Positions 20,078 through 31,137 of a DNA stretch of 64,000 bases are shown one piece after another. Where the stretch lies: the NCBI GenBank assembly GCA_038277395.1, contig CM076194.1:115101209-115165208 (forward strand). The letters are read 5' to 3'. The first letter of the stretch is position 1. The number at the start of each line of letters is the position of its first letter. The notes under the pieces are model-generated. The model was not told the DNA's origin. It did no database searches and saw only the letters and a program-made list of their open reading frames with translations. A program made the translations under genes and the position numbers. The DNA is from Dryocosmus kuriphilus (Eukaryota; Arthropoda; Insecta; Hymenoptera; Cynipidae).

Positions 20078-22019
20078 TAATAATAAAGAAAATAAAAATT
20101 GGGTTCAGGAATATTCTATAACTTGAAAGCCTTAAAAGTTGAATGTGAACATTCAACTGAATGCTAAAATTAGAATAAATAGGCCTTAAAAATTAAAACA
20201 GTGTAGCTATATTGTTATAAAATTTTAAGTTTGATTTCATCTTAAAGTTGTTTATATATTATGCACTCGAGGTCACGTTTTGCGCGCGCTACTGCGCTTG
20301 CGGCATACGTACGAGTGCACGATAGAGAGACAGTGAGACAGAAAGGGAGCGTGTGACAGAGAGAAAAATTTGATTTTCTGAGACAGAGTCCCCGACGTGA
20401 CAGTTCGAAGACTCAAGTGATAATAATTTTCCTCGCAGCATCTCTAACGCGGCGAATTTTTAACATAGCGCGACGCATCTTATTCAAACTAAGATCTGTA
20501 TCACATTTAATTCTGTTAGTCCATTCAACATATATTTGTAGATAGACGAATGGCTAAATAAGGTCCCTTCAACAAAAGGTACTTTATTGAAAAGAATCAA
20601 ACTAAGATCTATAACACATTTAATTTTATTAGTCTATGAAACATTTATTTATAGATATAGGAGATGATACTCTGGTAAACACTCTTTGACAGTTTAGAAA
20701 GGACACCTGCACCATAATACTCTAAAATGTAATAGAACACACTTTTCAAAACTCATTTCTTCATTTTTCTCCGTGTATCAGTGACTGGCAGTGGCTGACA
20801 ATCAGTGATATTCCTCTGTTGATCAGTGATATTTCTCTGTTAATCAATGAGAATCCTTATTGATTTGATTCAGTGGCCTATTTCAGGGTGGTCCAGCTTG
20901 CGGAAAAGCGGGAATTGTACGGGAATTTTATTGGCGCGGGAAATGTACGGGATTTTATTTTTGAAGCGGGAATTTTTCAGATTTCATATATGGGAGCATG
21001 GCAACTTTTTTTGTTCTTTGGATCACCCTATTTTCACTATATTTTCTACCAAAAATAACAAAATGGCTTCGGAATGTTCAAACGATTCAGAAAGACAAAC
21101 CATAAGCTTGCACTGAAAGAAGTGATAGGGGATTCTTAGCCATACGATTATGATTGAGAATTTCTGTCTTAATTAATCAAAAAATATTTATTTCTGTTTC
21201 GAAACATATGGAACGAAGGTATAAGAAGGCTAGTATGGTTAGGGTAGTATGTTTGATTTGAAACTGACGCGAAGCTTGTGCGAGTTGATCACGAATTCCA
21301 TTTCGCATTCGTTAATTAACAAATTAGGCATAAATATCCCATTAATAACAGTTTTTTAGTGAAAATTAAAGGATAAAATGTTTGTGCTACAAGATGAATA
21401 TAAATTTCACCTAGAAACATACTGTAAACTCTTAATTTTTGAAGATTTCAGTGGATATGAAAATATAACCCCAAATTACATTAGTGTATAAAATACTTCT
21501 TCTGGTCGGGCTCTATAGAAAACTTCAAAAGACTACATTTGTAGTACGTTCATTTATAGTTGCTTCAATTTTACATGTTTTTCTCCAAGATTTCACTAGA
21601 AAAACTTTTATTGATAACGAATCATTTTAATTGTAGAGGATTCTACATGGTATTATGCCGACCATTTCAGTATAGCTGGATCATGCAAATTCTGGTATGA
21701 AATATTCAGCCATACAAGTTTCTAAATTATACATACGATTTAGGATACTTTACGTATATATTACACTTCATAAGAGAATTCGGGCATTGTCCGAAAACTT
21801 TGCTCAGAATTAGTTTTGAGCTCCAGAAAATGCACAAGCCCGAAATTTACTGTCAGAACGGATATTGCTCAATCAAAATTGAACATTACTAAAATGGTAT
21901 ATTTACCTATGTACGAAAGCATCTGTCACACTGCTCAACACCCGATGAGACGTAATTTAAGGTACATTGAGGTAAGGTTCACAGAAAATTTATTCAAGAA
22001 AAGGTACAAAATGAGGTAA
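20078..22019. other. No gene recognised (about 1.9 kb)
   Basis: AT-rich sequence. A GC-richer patch at 20280-20420 (GCGCGCGCTACTGCGCTTGC, then GAGACAGTGAGACAGAAAG) resembles the GA-rich tract at 13.2 kb in composition but shows no exon. Open frames at 20847-21116 and 21816-22019 have no known motif. Confidence 0.55.
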
Positions 22020-22390
22020 CGCAATAATTATTTTTGAAAAATGAGTATTCCATCGTACGAATCATACAGTGATAAATTTAATTATTATCAATTATTCAGT
22101 TTTTGATTTTGTTTCATTTTTATATTGAAGCAGTATGTAGAATTATGTCACTTTGGTTTATAATTATTTTAAAACATTGCACAAATAAAACAACGATGAA
22201 ACTTATTATGTGGATAAACAGATTATTTCATTTATTCAATTAGTAACTAGAATTATGGCACTTTGATGTACATAACTATTTTTAAAAAAGTACTCCATTG
22301 CACGAATGACACAGCGATAAAACTTCTTATCTGATGAAGCCACTTATTTCATTTATTCAAACAAGAATTAGAACTATGGCATTTTGAATT
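22020..22390. repeat. Diverged tandem repeat, about three units of about 115 bp
   Basis: Recurrent landmarks are AGAATTATGGCACTTTGATG-like blocks (about 22138, 22250, 22370), a TTGCACAAAT or TTGCACGAAT block with GCGATAAAACTT, and TTATTTCATTTATTCAA (22223 and 22345). It lies immediately downstream of the integrase-like pseudogene, so it may be a duplicated 3' untranslated part. Confidence 0.7.
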
Positions 22391-23350
22391 GTATAATACT
22401 TCTTTTTTCTGCAAGAACATGCTTTAGTGCCACATTTTTTACTGCACATGCATGCCACAAAACTCTTGCGTTGAACCAGACTCGTTTGATAAAACAGCTC
22501 TAACTGATATTTCCGTATTACGAATATTATCAAGAGAATCATTATTTTCCGCTAACTGGAACTCATTTCTGCTATAAAGTTTTTGTAAGACTCCGGTCCT
22601 TGTAGCTAGTTTATAATATCCATAGCAGCCACAGCTTTGACAACTGCTAACACGTTTCTAGGTGCTAAACACGGTTAACATCTGGAACTCGTATCAAAAA
22701 ATTATCGCCAATATTAGCAGGTTTGAATTTTTTATTTGACAGCGCCAGCATTGAATCGGCCTGTTTTTCTAAACCTCTCTTGGCTGCTGCACGGTGAATA
22801 AATATGTTCTTTTTTTACAAAGAAAACCGTGAAGTTCTCTAAGATTTTCATTTCGCACTTTTAAAATTCCACAAGTATTATGAATTTTTCCGTTACTATT
22901 ACTGATTTTTGTGAATATCCGACTTTAATTGTCGATAATAATCGAGCCAACATTCAACGTGGCAAAATTACATTGAAAAAGTTTTAGAGTATGTAGAAAA
23001 CTAACTTTTAGTGCGTTTATGTCCTGTGTCTATATGAGACTGATGGATAATGTCGAACATTTCTTCTCTGGGAATAAAATACTTTATTGTATCAGAGTCA
23101 CTTTCTTTTGCTTATTTTTCAATCAATTTTTGTATTCCCCTTATACTGAAAATATTATAACGTTCAAGTCTTCTATAATACTTAGCATCTAGAGGCTTTG
23201 ATTGACATTTCAACTCTGTTGCCTGTTTAACCTCTTTTAAAATTGTCGAATATTGTGTTATTGTCATAACATTATGCCTTTCAGTTGTCTGTACTAATTT
23301 ATCCACTTCATGATCAAACTGATCTCGCATTTTCAATGCACTCAACACTG
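22357..23350 (-). pseudogene. KRBA2-like integrase-derived gene, decayed and lacking the catalytic core
   Basis: The frame from 23348 (MLSALKMRDQFDHEVDKL) leads to YYRRLERYNIFSIRGIQKLI. After a stop it continues YFIPREEMFDIIHQSHIDTG, the H2C2-type zinc-binding module that precedes retroviral-like integrase cores. The DDE core is missing. About 200 bp further on, scattered frames give LEKQADSMLALSNKKFKPAN, RNVLAVVKAVAAMDIINYKL and a cysteine-rich end, CMCSKKCGTKACSCRKKK. This order matches the family named KRAB-A-domain-containing-2-like in insects, which is related to Ginger-type transposons. Many stops and at least three frame changes show it is a pseudogene. No terminal repeats were found. 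Confidence 0.62.
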
Positions 23351-23429
23351 CACATGTGAACCTAACCTCAATGTACTTTACATTACATCTCGTCGGATGT
23401 AGAGCAGTGTGACATATGCTCTATACACT

Positions 23430-23660
23430 CGAACCTCCATAATTCAAACACCCATAATTCGAATTCCTCCATAATTCGAACTTTTGCTCCGGTCCCTTGA
23501 CGTTCCTATACTAACGTATGTAAAAAAACCTCAGTAATTCGAACTCGAGCCTCGATAATTCGAACTCGAACCTCGATAATTCGAACTTTCGGATGTCGAG
23601 TGTATCGAGAAATTCGAATTTTTGGTGTTCGAATTACCGGAATTTCGATTATAATTCGAA
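23430..23660 (+). repeat. Terminal region of a Tigger/pogo element, multiple AATTCGAA motifs
   Basis: About eight copies of ATAATTCGAA or close variants lie in clustered direct and inverted orientation, starting at ACTCGAACCTCCATAATTC. Such CGAACCTC..ATAATTCGAAC ends are typical of insect Tigger-like termini. I see no matching right terminus after the transposase, so that end is probably lost. Confidence 0.65.
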
Positions 23661-23682
23661 CGTTTAGAAGCGAAGAACACTT

Positions 23683-23870
23683 GGGGACTGTAGTCAGAGT
23701 GAAATCGTAAGATGCTAGCGCCAGACGGTCGCTGGGGTTTCCTCAAAAAGAACCGGCGCGCCAATTTGATTGACGTACCTGACGTCGTTTAAAAGTTCAC
23801 GCACAACTTGGGGGGCTGAAGTCAAAGTGGAGTCGTAAGATGCGAAAGACAGACGGTCGCCACCATCCTC
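23683..23870. repeat. Duplicated segment upstream of the Tigger-like transposase
   Basis: Bases 23683-23740 (ACTTGGGGACTGTAGTCAGA through CAGACGGTCGC) recur at about 23808-23862 with a few changes, a spacing of about 125 bp. It is a direct duplication within the 5' leader or terminal region. Confidence 0.8.
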
Positions 23871-23967
23871 TATAAAAAAAAATTCATACCTACAGAGCTT
23901 ACATTGAGTGCATTTCGTATTGTCCATTTTTCTTATTTTCCATTCTGTGTTTTTTTTTTAGTTTAAC

Positions 23968-25465
23968 ATGACTGATTTAAATAAGACAAAGTATAAAACT
24001 CAGACTTTAGTAGAGAAAGTCGTTGCTATCAGAGAAGTTGAAAAGGGCGTGAGGAAAAAATCGCAGATCGCTGAAGAGTTTCAAATTCCGCGGAATACTC
24101 TTTCTACTTTTCTCAAGAACAAGGAGAAGATTCTTAGTGATTTTTCTACATCAAACCAAAGTAGAAAAAGATGCGGAAAACGAGAAAATTCAAAAGTAGG
24201 CGGATGCGTGAAAAAGTGGTGCAAGCAAGCTCGTGACAAGAAAATCCCTGTAAGTGGTCCAATTCTCCAAGTCAAAGCTCAACAGTTCGATAGTAGTTTG
24301 AAGTGTAAAAAATTCAAAGCAAGTAATGGTTGGCTGCACAAGTTTAAAAATCGAAATGATATTGTGATGAAGAGTGTGCGTGGTGAAAGGGCAGCCGTTG
24401 ACATTCAAAAAGCAGAAGAATGGAAAGTGACTTTGTTAAAAAAAAATCGAAGCTGCGGAGCCAAGAAACATCTTCAACACTGATGAAACAGCTCTGTTTT
24501 ACGAATGTTCACCGGACAAAACATTAGCCTACAAGAAAGAAGATTGCAGCAATGGAAAGTTAATCAAAGTCGAATTACTGTTCTTGTAGGAGACAATTCT
24601 GACGGCAGTGAAAAGCTTCCATTGTTAGTGATTGGAAAATCTGCAAATCCGCGTTGCTTTAAAAACGTTAAAACGAAGCCGTGTGATTACGAAGCTAACA
24701 GGAAAGCTTTGATGACTCGTGATATTTTTGAAAAGTGGCTGCTGAACTTGGATAAGAAGTTTGTAAGAGAGAAGAGAAAAGTGCTCTTATTTTTAGACAA
24801 TTGCAGTGCCCATGGTTCGATTCCAGAGCTGAAAAACATCGAAGTTGTGTTTTTTCCACCCAACATACAGCCCGTGGATCAAGGAATTATAGATTCATTC
24901 AAGGTTTGTTACCGGGCGATTTTATTGCGAGATATATTGGATGAACATGTTATGTTCAACAATAACAAAGTCAAAGTCATCGTGTTACAAGCCATGAGGA
25001 TGTGCGCTGATGCATGGCAACGAGTTAGTGCAAAAACAATCAAGAATGGATTTATAAAAGCAGGATTCACTGACGCCAAGGAGGATGCAGTCATCCCAAA
25101 CGAAAATTTTTTGGAAGAGGTTAAGCTGGACGAGAATTTTGTCAACGTAGTTCAAAACGTTGCTGTTTGCGGCGAGCTCACGGACATCGACATTTTGAAC
25201 GAGGCCAAGGAAAAACTGGGTTCGGGTTCGAAGTTATCTGATGAAAAAAAGAAGATGAATATCAAGAGCAGCCTTCACCTCCAGCAGCTCCAACACCCGT
25301 CGAAGCTGTGAGGTTTCTCACAAAGTTCAGAGAGTTTGCGGAATCACGGCAACATGTGGACGAAGAGATTTTTGCAGCGATCGGTAAGCTTGCAAATTTT
25401 GCAGCGAAGGAAAAAGTCATCAGTTTGAAGCAGTCCAGCATCTCAGACTTTTTCACAAGAAAATA
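23968..25465 (+). pseudogene. Tigger/pogo transposase (CENP-B-like binding domain, DDE_1 core, PIP-box tail), frameshifted
   Basis: The start ATG at 23968 opens a frame with two helix-turn-helix units: RKKSQIAEEFQIPRNTLSTF at residues 30-50 and a CENP-B-type unit ending NGWLHKFKNRNDI at about 115-135. A frame change in the A-run near 24442 leads to FNTDETALFYE, the first catalytic D. Another near 24572 leads to the main frame with RITVLVGDNSDG, LLFLDNCSAHG (second D) and PPNIQPVDQGIID (third D). Family members usually have about four more residues between PPN and IQP, so the D-to-D spacing is short. A third frame change near 25260 restores the C-terminus, which ends KQSSISDFFTRK and a stop at 25463-25465. 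QSSISDFF fits the PCNA-binding consensus, and pogo transposase is known to bind PCNA. Confidence 0.85.
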
Positions 25466-25689
25466 AATGATTTTTAAAAATTTATTTTATAAACAATCGG
25501 TCTTTTTCAGGACCAACAATTATTCAGACGTTGGACTAATTCTTTTTGGAAAATTATTTGCCATTACAAATATTTATTTATTTAAATAAATAAACAAATA
25601 TGTGTATGTGTATGTACATACAAACATATACTGTCGCTTAGTTTTTCGAGTACTACAACGTATATCAGGGAGAATCAAATCGGCGAGGG

Positions 25690-25900
25690 ACACCTGGAAG
25701 ACCTTCCTTGTTAGCAACTACAGTGTTTCTGGTAGTGGTTCTGCCAAGCTTACGTAAAGCTGACAGAACCAGCGGTTTTTTTTTAATAAAAATAAGGAGC
25801 CCTAAATTCGGCATTGTGACATTAAATTAGCCCTAAATGAGCCCTTAATTTTGCCCTATGAGTGATTTTGATTCACAAATATGGTTCTGCCAACTTTACG
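25690..25900 (+). repeat. Isolated copy of the 60-kb satellite family
   Basis: TTAGCAACTACAGTGTTTCT, then GGTAGTGGTTCTGCCAAG, CTTACGTAAAGCTGACAGAA and the CTAAATTCGGCATTGTG...GCCCTATGAGTGATT end match the last unit at 61680-61865 nearly base for base, in the same orientation. This shows that the satellite unit is also dispersed. Confidence 0.88.
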
Positions 25901-26870
25901 TACCTAAGATAATTACATTTTCAATTTGAACCGATTCACAATTTAGCATCAATTTTTATACAATTTCCCTGAAACCTTGAATTTGAGCAAAATTAAAAAA
26001 AAATTCCAGGGTTTTCCCACATAATTTTCATGAAAAGTTGTGGAAAACGATCTTGCTCAAAATCTAACATTGAAGTAGTGCACCAGTGGTTTTGCTGACC
26101 ACCTTATGAGTTCATTAGCCTTTCAGATGTTTATGAATATCACGGCATCAATGACAAAATTTTCTTGTTTTCTCCAATAAAGTGTTTTTTTTTTACGCGA
26201 ACCTTTTGTTGAACTAACACAATTTTTTTTAATTCTACAAGATTTGATTGTTAATTCAACAAAATTTTTGTTAGGTCAATGAAAGGTTTGTTTTGAAAGA
26301 ACCAAAATTTTTTTCGGACACCAATAACGTTTTTCTTTATTTGATAGCAATTAAATCGTTTGTTTCCGAACTAAACATTTTTCTTAAAGTAACGTCATCA
26401 GATTCGTTTTGCGTGGGACGGATATACTTGTAATTAATGAATCTTCAGAGAATGTTTTACAAATGACGTCCTTCTTCTTCTAAGTGTTGTGTTGAAAAGC
26501 CGATAATCATATTATTTCATAGTCATTTTATGATCTCACTATGATGTTTTCGCCGACGCTTCAATTACCGATGTTTAATGTCAATCGTATAACGCGAATA
26601 AGGCATGATGTAATAAAAGAAGCAATTCAAACGACAATGTATTCTAGAATGGAATTTAGCAAATCAGAACAAAATAATGTAATTCTCATTTCCCCAGATG
26701 TTTCTCTATCCATTACAAATATTTTTTACTATTGTTGAAGATGTTGTGGTGATTTTGATCTACTAGTCGTATTCTTCGTGTTAAAAAGTATTTAATTAAG
26801 CTTTCGCCCAGCGACATATTTTCATTAAACAATAAACGGAGCCTATAACAGGATTATGTATATTAGAACG

Positions 26871-26873
<3 letters not shown>
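25901..26873. other. No gene recognised
   Basis: AT-rich spacer with no supported frame or named repeat. The region around 26190-26400 holds scattered GTTGAACTAACA- and TTCAACAAAA-like motifs and could be an old terminal-repeat element. Confidence 0.5.

Positions 26874-26918
<45 letters not shown>
26874..26918 (-). repeat. Poly(A) tail of the LINE (poly-T on plus)
   Basis: Forty-five consecutive T on the plus strand at the 3' end of the minus-strand LINE. Its purity suggests a fairly recent insertion or slippage. Confidence 0.92.
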
Positions 26919-26919
<1 letters not shown>

Positions 26920-27082
26920 GTGGTTGGAGGAGGGGAAATCTTGCATAAGGCACCCCATTTCGGGTAGTGTCGGATTCTTACCGACTAAAACCCCTCCCCC
27001 TGGCGCTCAGACTAAGTCCATTGTGCCTTTCCATTTATTTTCAACAGTTGAGATACTTCTATCTACAACTATTGTGTTCTTC

Positions 27083-27270
27083 ATTGCTGAGGGGCCGTCC
27101 CCATTAGGGCCGTCCCCCATTCGCGATGAGTAAAATTAGATGAAGATCCCCCAGGAAGATCCCCATCCAAATCATCGCTGAGGGGGGCCGTCCCCATTAG
27201 GGCCGTCCCCCATTAGGGCCGTCCCCCATTCGAGATGAGTTAGACGAAGATCCCCCAGGGAGATAACCAT
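27083..27270. repeat. Tandem repeats in the LINE 3' region
   Basis: GCTGAGGGGCCGTCCCCATT at 27086 recurs at about 27178, and CCATTAGGGCCGTCCC units are repeated at about 16-18 bp spacing. AGATGAAGATCCCCCAGG-like segments follow each block. The unit of about 95 bp occurs twice, with an extra short internal copy in the second. Confidence 0.82.
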
Positions 27271-27591
27271 TTATTTTGTTTTCTGTGTTCGCCATATTGG
27301 GCCCCACGTGAGAAGCTGGGGATTTAAAGGACTGCTCCCTGCAGAGCCCCGCTTACAGGAAGAGGGTCTGAATACTAAGGGATTCGATCCGGTATCCCTA
27401 AGTCTCCGTTTCGACACCTCCTTTAAATTCCGCCATGCCCGTCTCAATTGAGGGGGTAAAACGGAGCATTCAAGGATTTGGTAACCCTGGTGCCATTCAG
27501 CTTTCGACATGGCGATCACATCTTAGCTTGGATGCATGAGGACTCGCGCCCTCGATATTCCAGGAGGCTTTGCCATTACCCCCTGGAAGGA

Positions 27592-29660
27592 TCACTTCTT
27601 GGTCAGGGTCCCGCAGACCAGAGACCCCCAGTTCCCAGTTTGCCCTTTCTTCACCCTTTTCTGAACACCATGCCACATTGCCTTGCCCGCATTGATTTCC
27701 AAGTTATTTTTGTCTACATACCCTTCCAGCAGTAGTAGCATCCTTCTCAGGTTCTCCGGGAAGTTTGCCACCACCGCAAGGTCTTCAGCGAATTTCAACG
27801 CGAAAATGTTTTTCCTCCTATTACCGATCCTCCAGCATTTTTTGCTTTTCCAGATTTCGTCCATATCCTCAATGAAAATGTTGAATAGAGTGGGACTTAC
27901 GGGACATCCCTGTCTCACTCCCCTACTGGTTCGGTCGACCATGTCGAACGCCTTTTTAAAGTCGATAAACGCTACGTATAGTTTCCCTCTTTTTCCTTTC
28001 AACTTGTTATTTATCAAGGAGTTTAATACAAAAATATGATCTCTTGTCGATCTTTTTTTTTCTAAAACCTGCTGAGATTCTCTATGGAGATCCTTTTCCT
28101 CTAGCCAGTCCCGTATTCTTTCGTCCATAATTGAAGCCAAGATTTGGTACCCCGAGTCTAATAAAGATATTCCTTTGTAGTTCCCTGTATCGTCCTTCTG
28201 TCCTCCTTTGAATATTGAATAAATGACTGCTTTTTCGCAGCTTTCGAAATTTCACCGTTACTCCAAAAGCCATTCAATATTTGCAGAATTTCTTCCCTCC
28301 AAATCTTTGGTAATTCTCTTATAAATTCTACCGGTATCCCATCTTCCCCTGGAGCTTTTCCTTTTTTCATTTTCTTAAAAATTTTAACCAGCTCTTCCAT
28401 CGTTATGTCTTCATTTAGCCTATCTTCTTCAGACCTTCCCTCATTTTCATTTCCATGTGTAATCTGTTCGTTACAAGGCCCCTCTCCCTTCGTATGGTGT
28501 TATCCAGAGCGGTGTCGTTTATTTCCGTGTTTTCCAAAGTGTTATCTACTCCCAGTAAATTTTCAAAATGATTTCTCCATCGTTCCTTCCCTATCCCTTG
28601 TCCCGTGCGCTGTTTTCGACTCCTAAATTTCCCAATTGTCATACAAAAAATCTTCCATGTTCTGCCACCCTTCCCTCCTTACTTCTTCCTCCCACAACTT
28701 ACCCATTTCATTTCTGAATTCATTTTCTTTCCTTGGGTCCCAGGCGAGCTTTTCTGCTTCGAACTCATTTTTATTTTCGTGTTCCCCTGCCTCTCTGTTA
28801 CCTTCCCCCACCTCTAAGTTGAATGTTATTGGAAGATGGTCCGATTCGATTCGTCTTTCTACTTTCATTTCAACTATTGGGCAATTCTCTTCAGTCTCTA
28901 AATAAATTACGTAATCTAGTACCGACCCTCCGTCTTCGCAGATATGCGTCCAATTACCCATCCTGTCCCCTTTAATTCTACCATTGAAAATTATAAGCCC
29001 GTGTTCTTCACAAAAATCCAGAAACTTTTTCCCTTCCTGATTGACTAGTTTATCTTCAGATTTTGTATCCCTAGCTACATGTATATCAATTATGTCAATA
29101 TAAAATTCTTCAATTTCTTGGTTCCGCTGTTCTTCACCTATCCTCGCATTCCAATCCCCCACCAGGATCAAATGGACACCCTTCCCTCGCTCCCCTTCTA
29201 TCATAGGATCTAAAACTTTTTTCACAGCCTTCATTCCAACATTATTATACACAGAAATAATGTTAACTTTTTTACCTTTGGCTTTCAGAGGTGCACATAT
29301 GATAGACAGACCATATTCCCACTCAGTCACTTCCAAGCCTTCCCCCCATGTTTTCCTTACTCCAGTCAAATGTCCCCCCTTCGCCCTACCTTTTTTATTC
29401 TCTCTCGAAGCTGCATTATCACACCATACAAAATCTGGATCTAATTTGTTCTTAAAGTTCTTAAAAGATTTTTCTTCCAGCCAGGAATCCTGAAGAATTA
29501 CCAAATCGTAGTTGATCAAAAATTCCCAAGTCTTCAAGACGTAGCTGCTACCCGCGATTTTCCACGAGACTACTGTGATTGGTTTAGTTTGTGTCTCTGC
29601 GAAATTTCCTAGTCTCAATTTTACTCTCTCGCTCGTTGCAGAAAAATTCACTGTTTCCAA
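27592..29660 (-). pseudogene. LINE ORF2: endonuclease and reverse transcriptase, degraded
   Basis: The endonuclease frame (29660-28623, 345 codons) shows PITVVSWKIAGSSYVLKTWE, LVILQDSWLEEKSF, LILVGDWNARIGEE, GSVLDYVIY and ESDHLPITFN in the order of the APE-type nuclease that nicks target DNA. Two catalytic positions look changed: the usual WN..G asparagine is K, and the QE(T/S)W glutamate is D. The RT follows in other frames: KGKAPGEDGIPVEFI (28400-28158), then a second frame with RGKLYVAFIDFKKAFD, SRGVRQGCPVSPTLFNIF and LKFAEDLAVVA. FAED stands where F/YADD is expected, so a metal-binding D is E. The frame drifts off after LEINAGK. Stops and frameshifts separate the pieces, so the protein cannot be made. 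Confidence 0.88.
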
Positions 29661-29832
29661 TAGCCCAACTCATGTAATTACTGTCCGCTGCCAACCCTCT
29701 CTTCCGTGCACTCTTCACTTCACTCCCAATCCACCCAAGCATTTCCGTTTCTCTTGGTATAAAATCATCTTCATTTCTAATGGACGTACCCCGAAGGTAG
29801 CGTTTGTTTGCCATCAGACTCCTCTTCTCACT

Positions 29833-30480
29833 TCAAGAGGCTAATTTAAGTAATGTCCTACTTCCTATCGCTCTCATATGTTCAATGGTAATAATCACTC
29901 TGGTAAGTCCCCATATCGTATTTTTCCATCTCCTTTGCCACTCTTTCCCTCTTTCGCATCCAACCCCTTCACCTGGGCCCAATTTTTCCTTTTTCTGCGT
30001 TCCTCCAATTCTCATTCTCGTTCTCCCTTTTTCAGCCAGTCCGGGTTTTCCTTGACCTCTCCTCTCTTCCCCTGACCTCTTGTCTCTTCCGTTATAATTT
30101 CCCGGTCGCTGTTTCCCCCTCTTATCGTCACCTTTCGTTAAATCTTCCAAGCTCTTGCTCCTTTGGAGATTAGAAAGATTACCTGCTCCTGAGTTTGCCC
30201 TTTTTTTTCATTGGTGAACGCTTCGTTTTATTACTCTTACTAAAAGCTTGCGATTGAACTCTCTCTTGTGTCGAATCGCTCTTTCTGCTATTCAAAAATT
30301 TCTTTAGTTCAAGTCCACTTCTAGTGTCCAACATCCACTTTCTTTGGTCTGCCTGGGCTCCTTTTGAACTTCCCGCCATCGTCAAGTTCCTCTGTGGTCC
30401 ACTTCGTGGCGTCCCCTTTTGGTACACGTCCCACTCCTTGTCTCCCCTTAGCGCGGTTCCCGCGGTTTCCCGACATAACC
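29833..30480 (-). pseudogene. LINE ORF1-like region, degraded
   Basis: From an ATG at about 30478 (MSGNRGNRAKGRQGVGRVPK), short basic frames rich in K, R, S and G follow (30427-30179 and 30150-29833), then 29814-29584 just upstream of the endonuclease. Low complexity and position suggest ORF1, the RNA-binding partner of LINE proteins. Compared with the second LINE the coiled-coil is not recognisable, so confidence is moderate. Confidence 0.5.
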
Positions 30481-30699
30481 TCGATTTTTGGACTAATTCA
30501 GCAAAGCCTTTCCTGAGCCCTCAACGAAAAAAAGGTTAGATAACACTCACACTAGGAAAGCCCGATTTACTTCATAAAATTTCACTCACTGTGTAAAAAA
30601 AGCCTGCAAAATAACTAAACTCCAAGCAGTTTAGCCCGACTCGCTACATACCGCGTCGCGTGTGAACACTACAGCGGCCATGGTTCCTCAATATACTAT

Positions 30700-31094
30700 A
30701 CTATGAAACTAGCGCGTTTGTTTATTTGTTCCAGCTAAACTTGAAAACTACTTAACCGATGTTAATCAAACTTTGACACAACCTTCCCATGTATTTCTGG
30801 AGTGACATAGGCTATATAAATTTTATTTATTTTATCACGAAAATGGGTAATTAGCAATAAGCTATATCCAAGCCGTGGGCGTCCCTTGGAGAGAAAAGGG
30901 TTAGCAGGGGGACCAGTGTGACTGAGGGGGATATGTAGGGGGAAAGGGGGGATAGTTAGGGGGATAGCTCTCCGCTCTTTCTCGGGCTATCGAAGCGCTG
31001 AGTACATCAACTTGTTGGGTGTATGGAAGCGGTGAGTAGATGAATGTCGGATGTGTTGAATTACCCGCAAGCGAAGCCGCGACGAGTTTGCTAG
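30700..31094. mobile_element. Possible Helitron-like non-autonomous fragment
   Basis: A segment beginning near ACTAGCGCGTTTGTTTATTT and ending AAGCCGCGACGAGTTTGCTAG before TATATA resembles short insect repeats that end in CTAG (fits the CTRR Helitron end) inserted before T. The 3' hairpin is only weakly formed and no 5' TC end is defined. It is a tentative call. Confidence 0.25.
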
Positions 31095-31137
31095 TATATA
31101 TATACACCGAGTGTATATTTTTTACGGTGCATCCGAA

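Larger units (their letters stand above)
26874..30480 (-). mobile_element. APE-type LINE (R1/Jockey/I group), minus strand, with 45-nt poly(A) tail
   Basis: The plus-strand T-run at 26874-26918 is the poly(A) tail of a minus-strand LINE. From 5' to 3' on the minus strand there is an ORF1-like region (from about 30480), a nearly open apurinic-type endonuclease (29660-28623), an RT in pieces (28400-27592) and a GC-rich 3' part. The post-RT region normally present in related elements is missing, so there has been a 3' internal loss as well as frameshifts. Coding similarity to the LINE at 34.3-38.8 kb (shared ORF1 and RT motifs) shows that they belong to related families. I could not find a target duplication. 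Confidence 0.85.
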
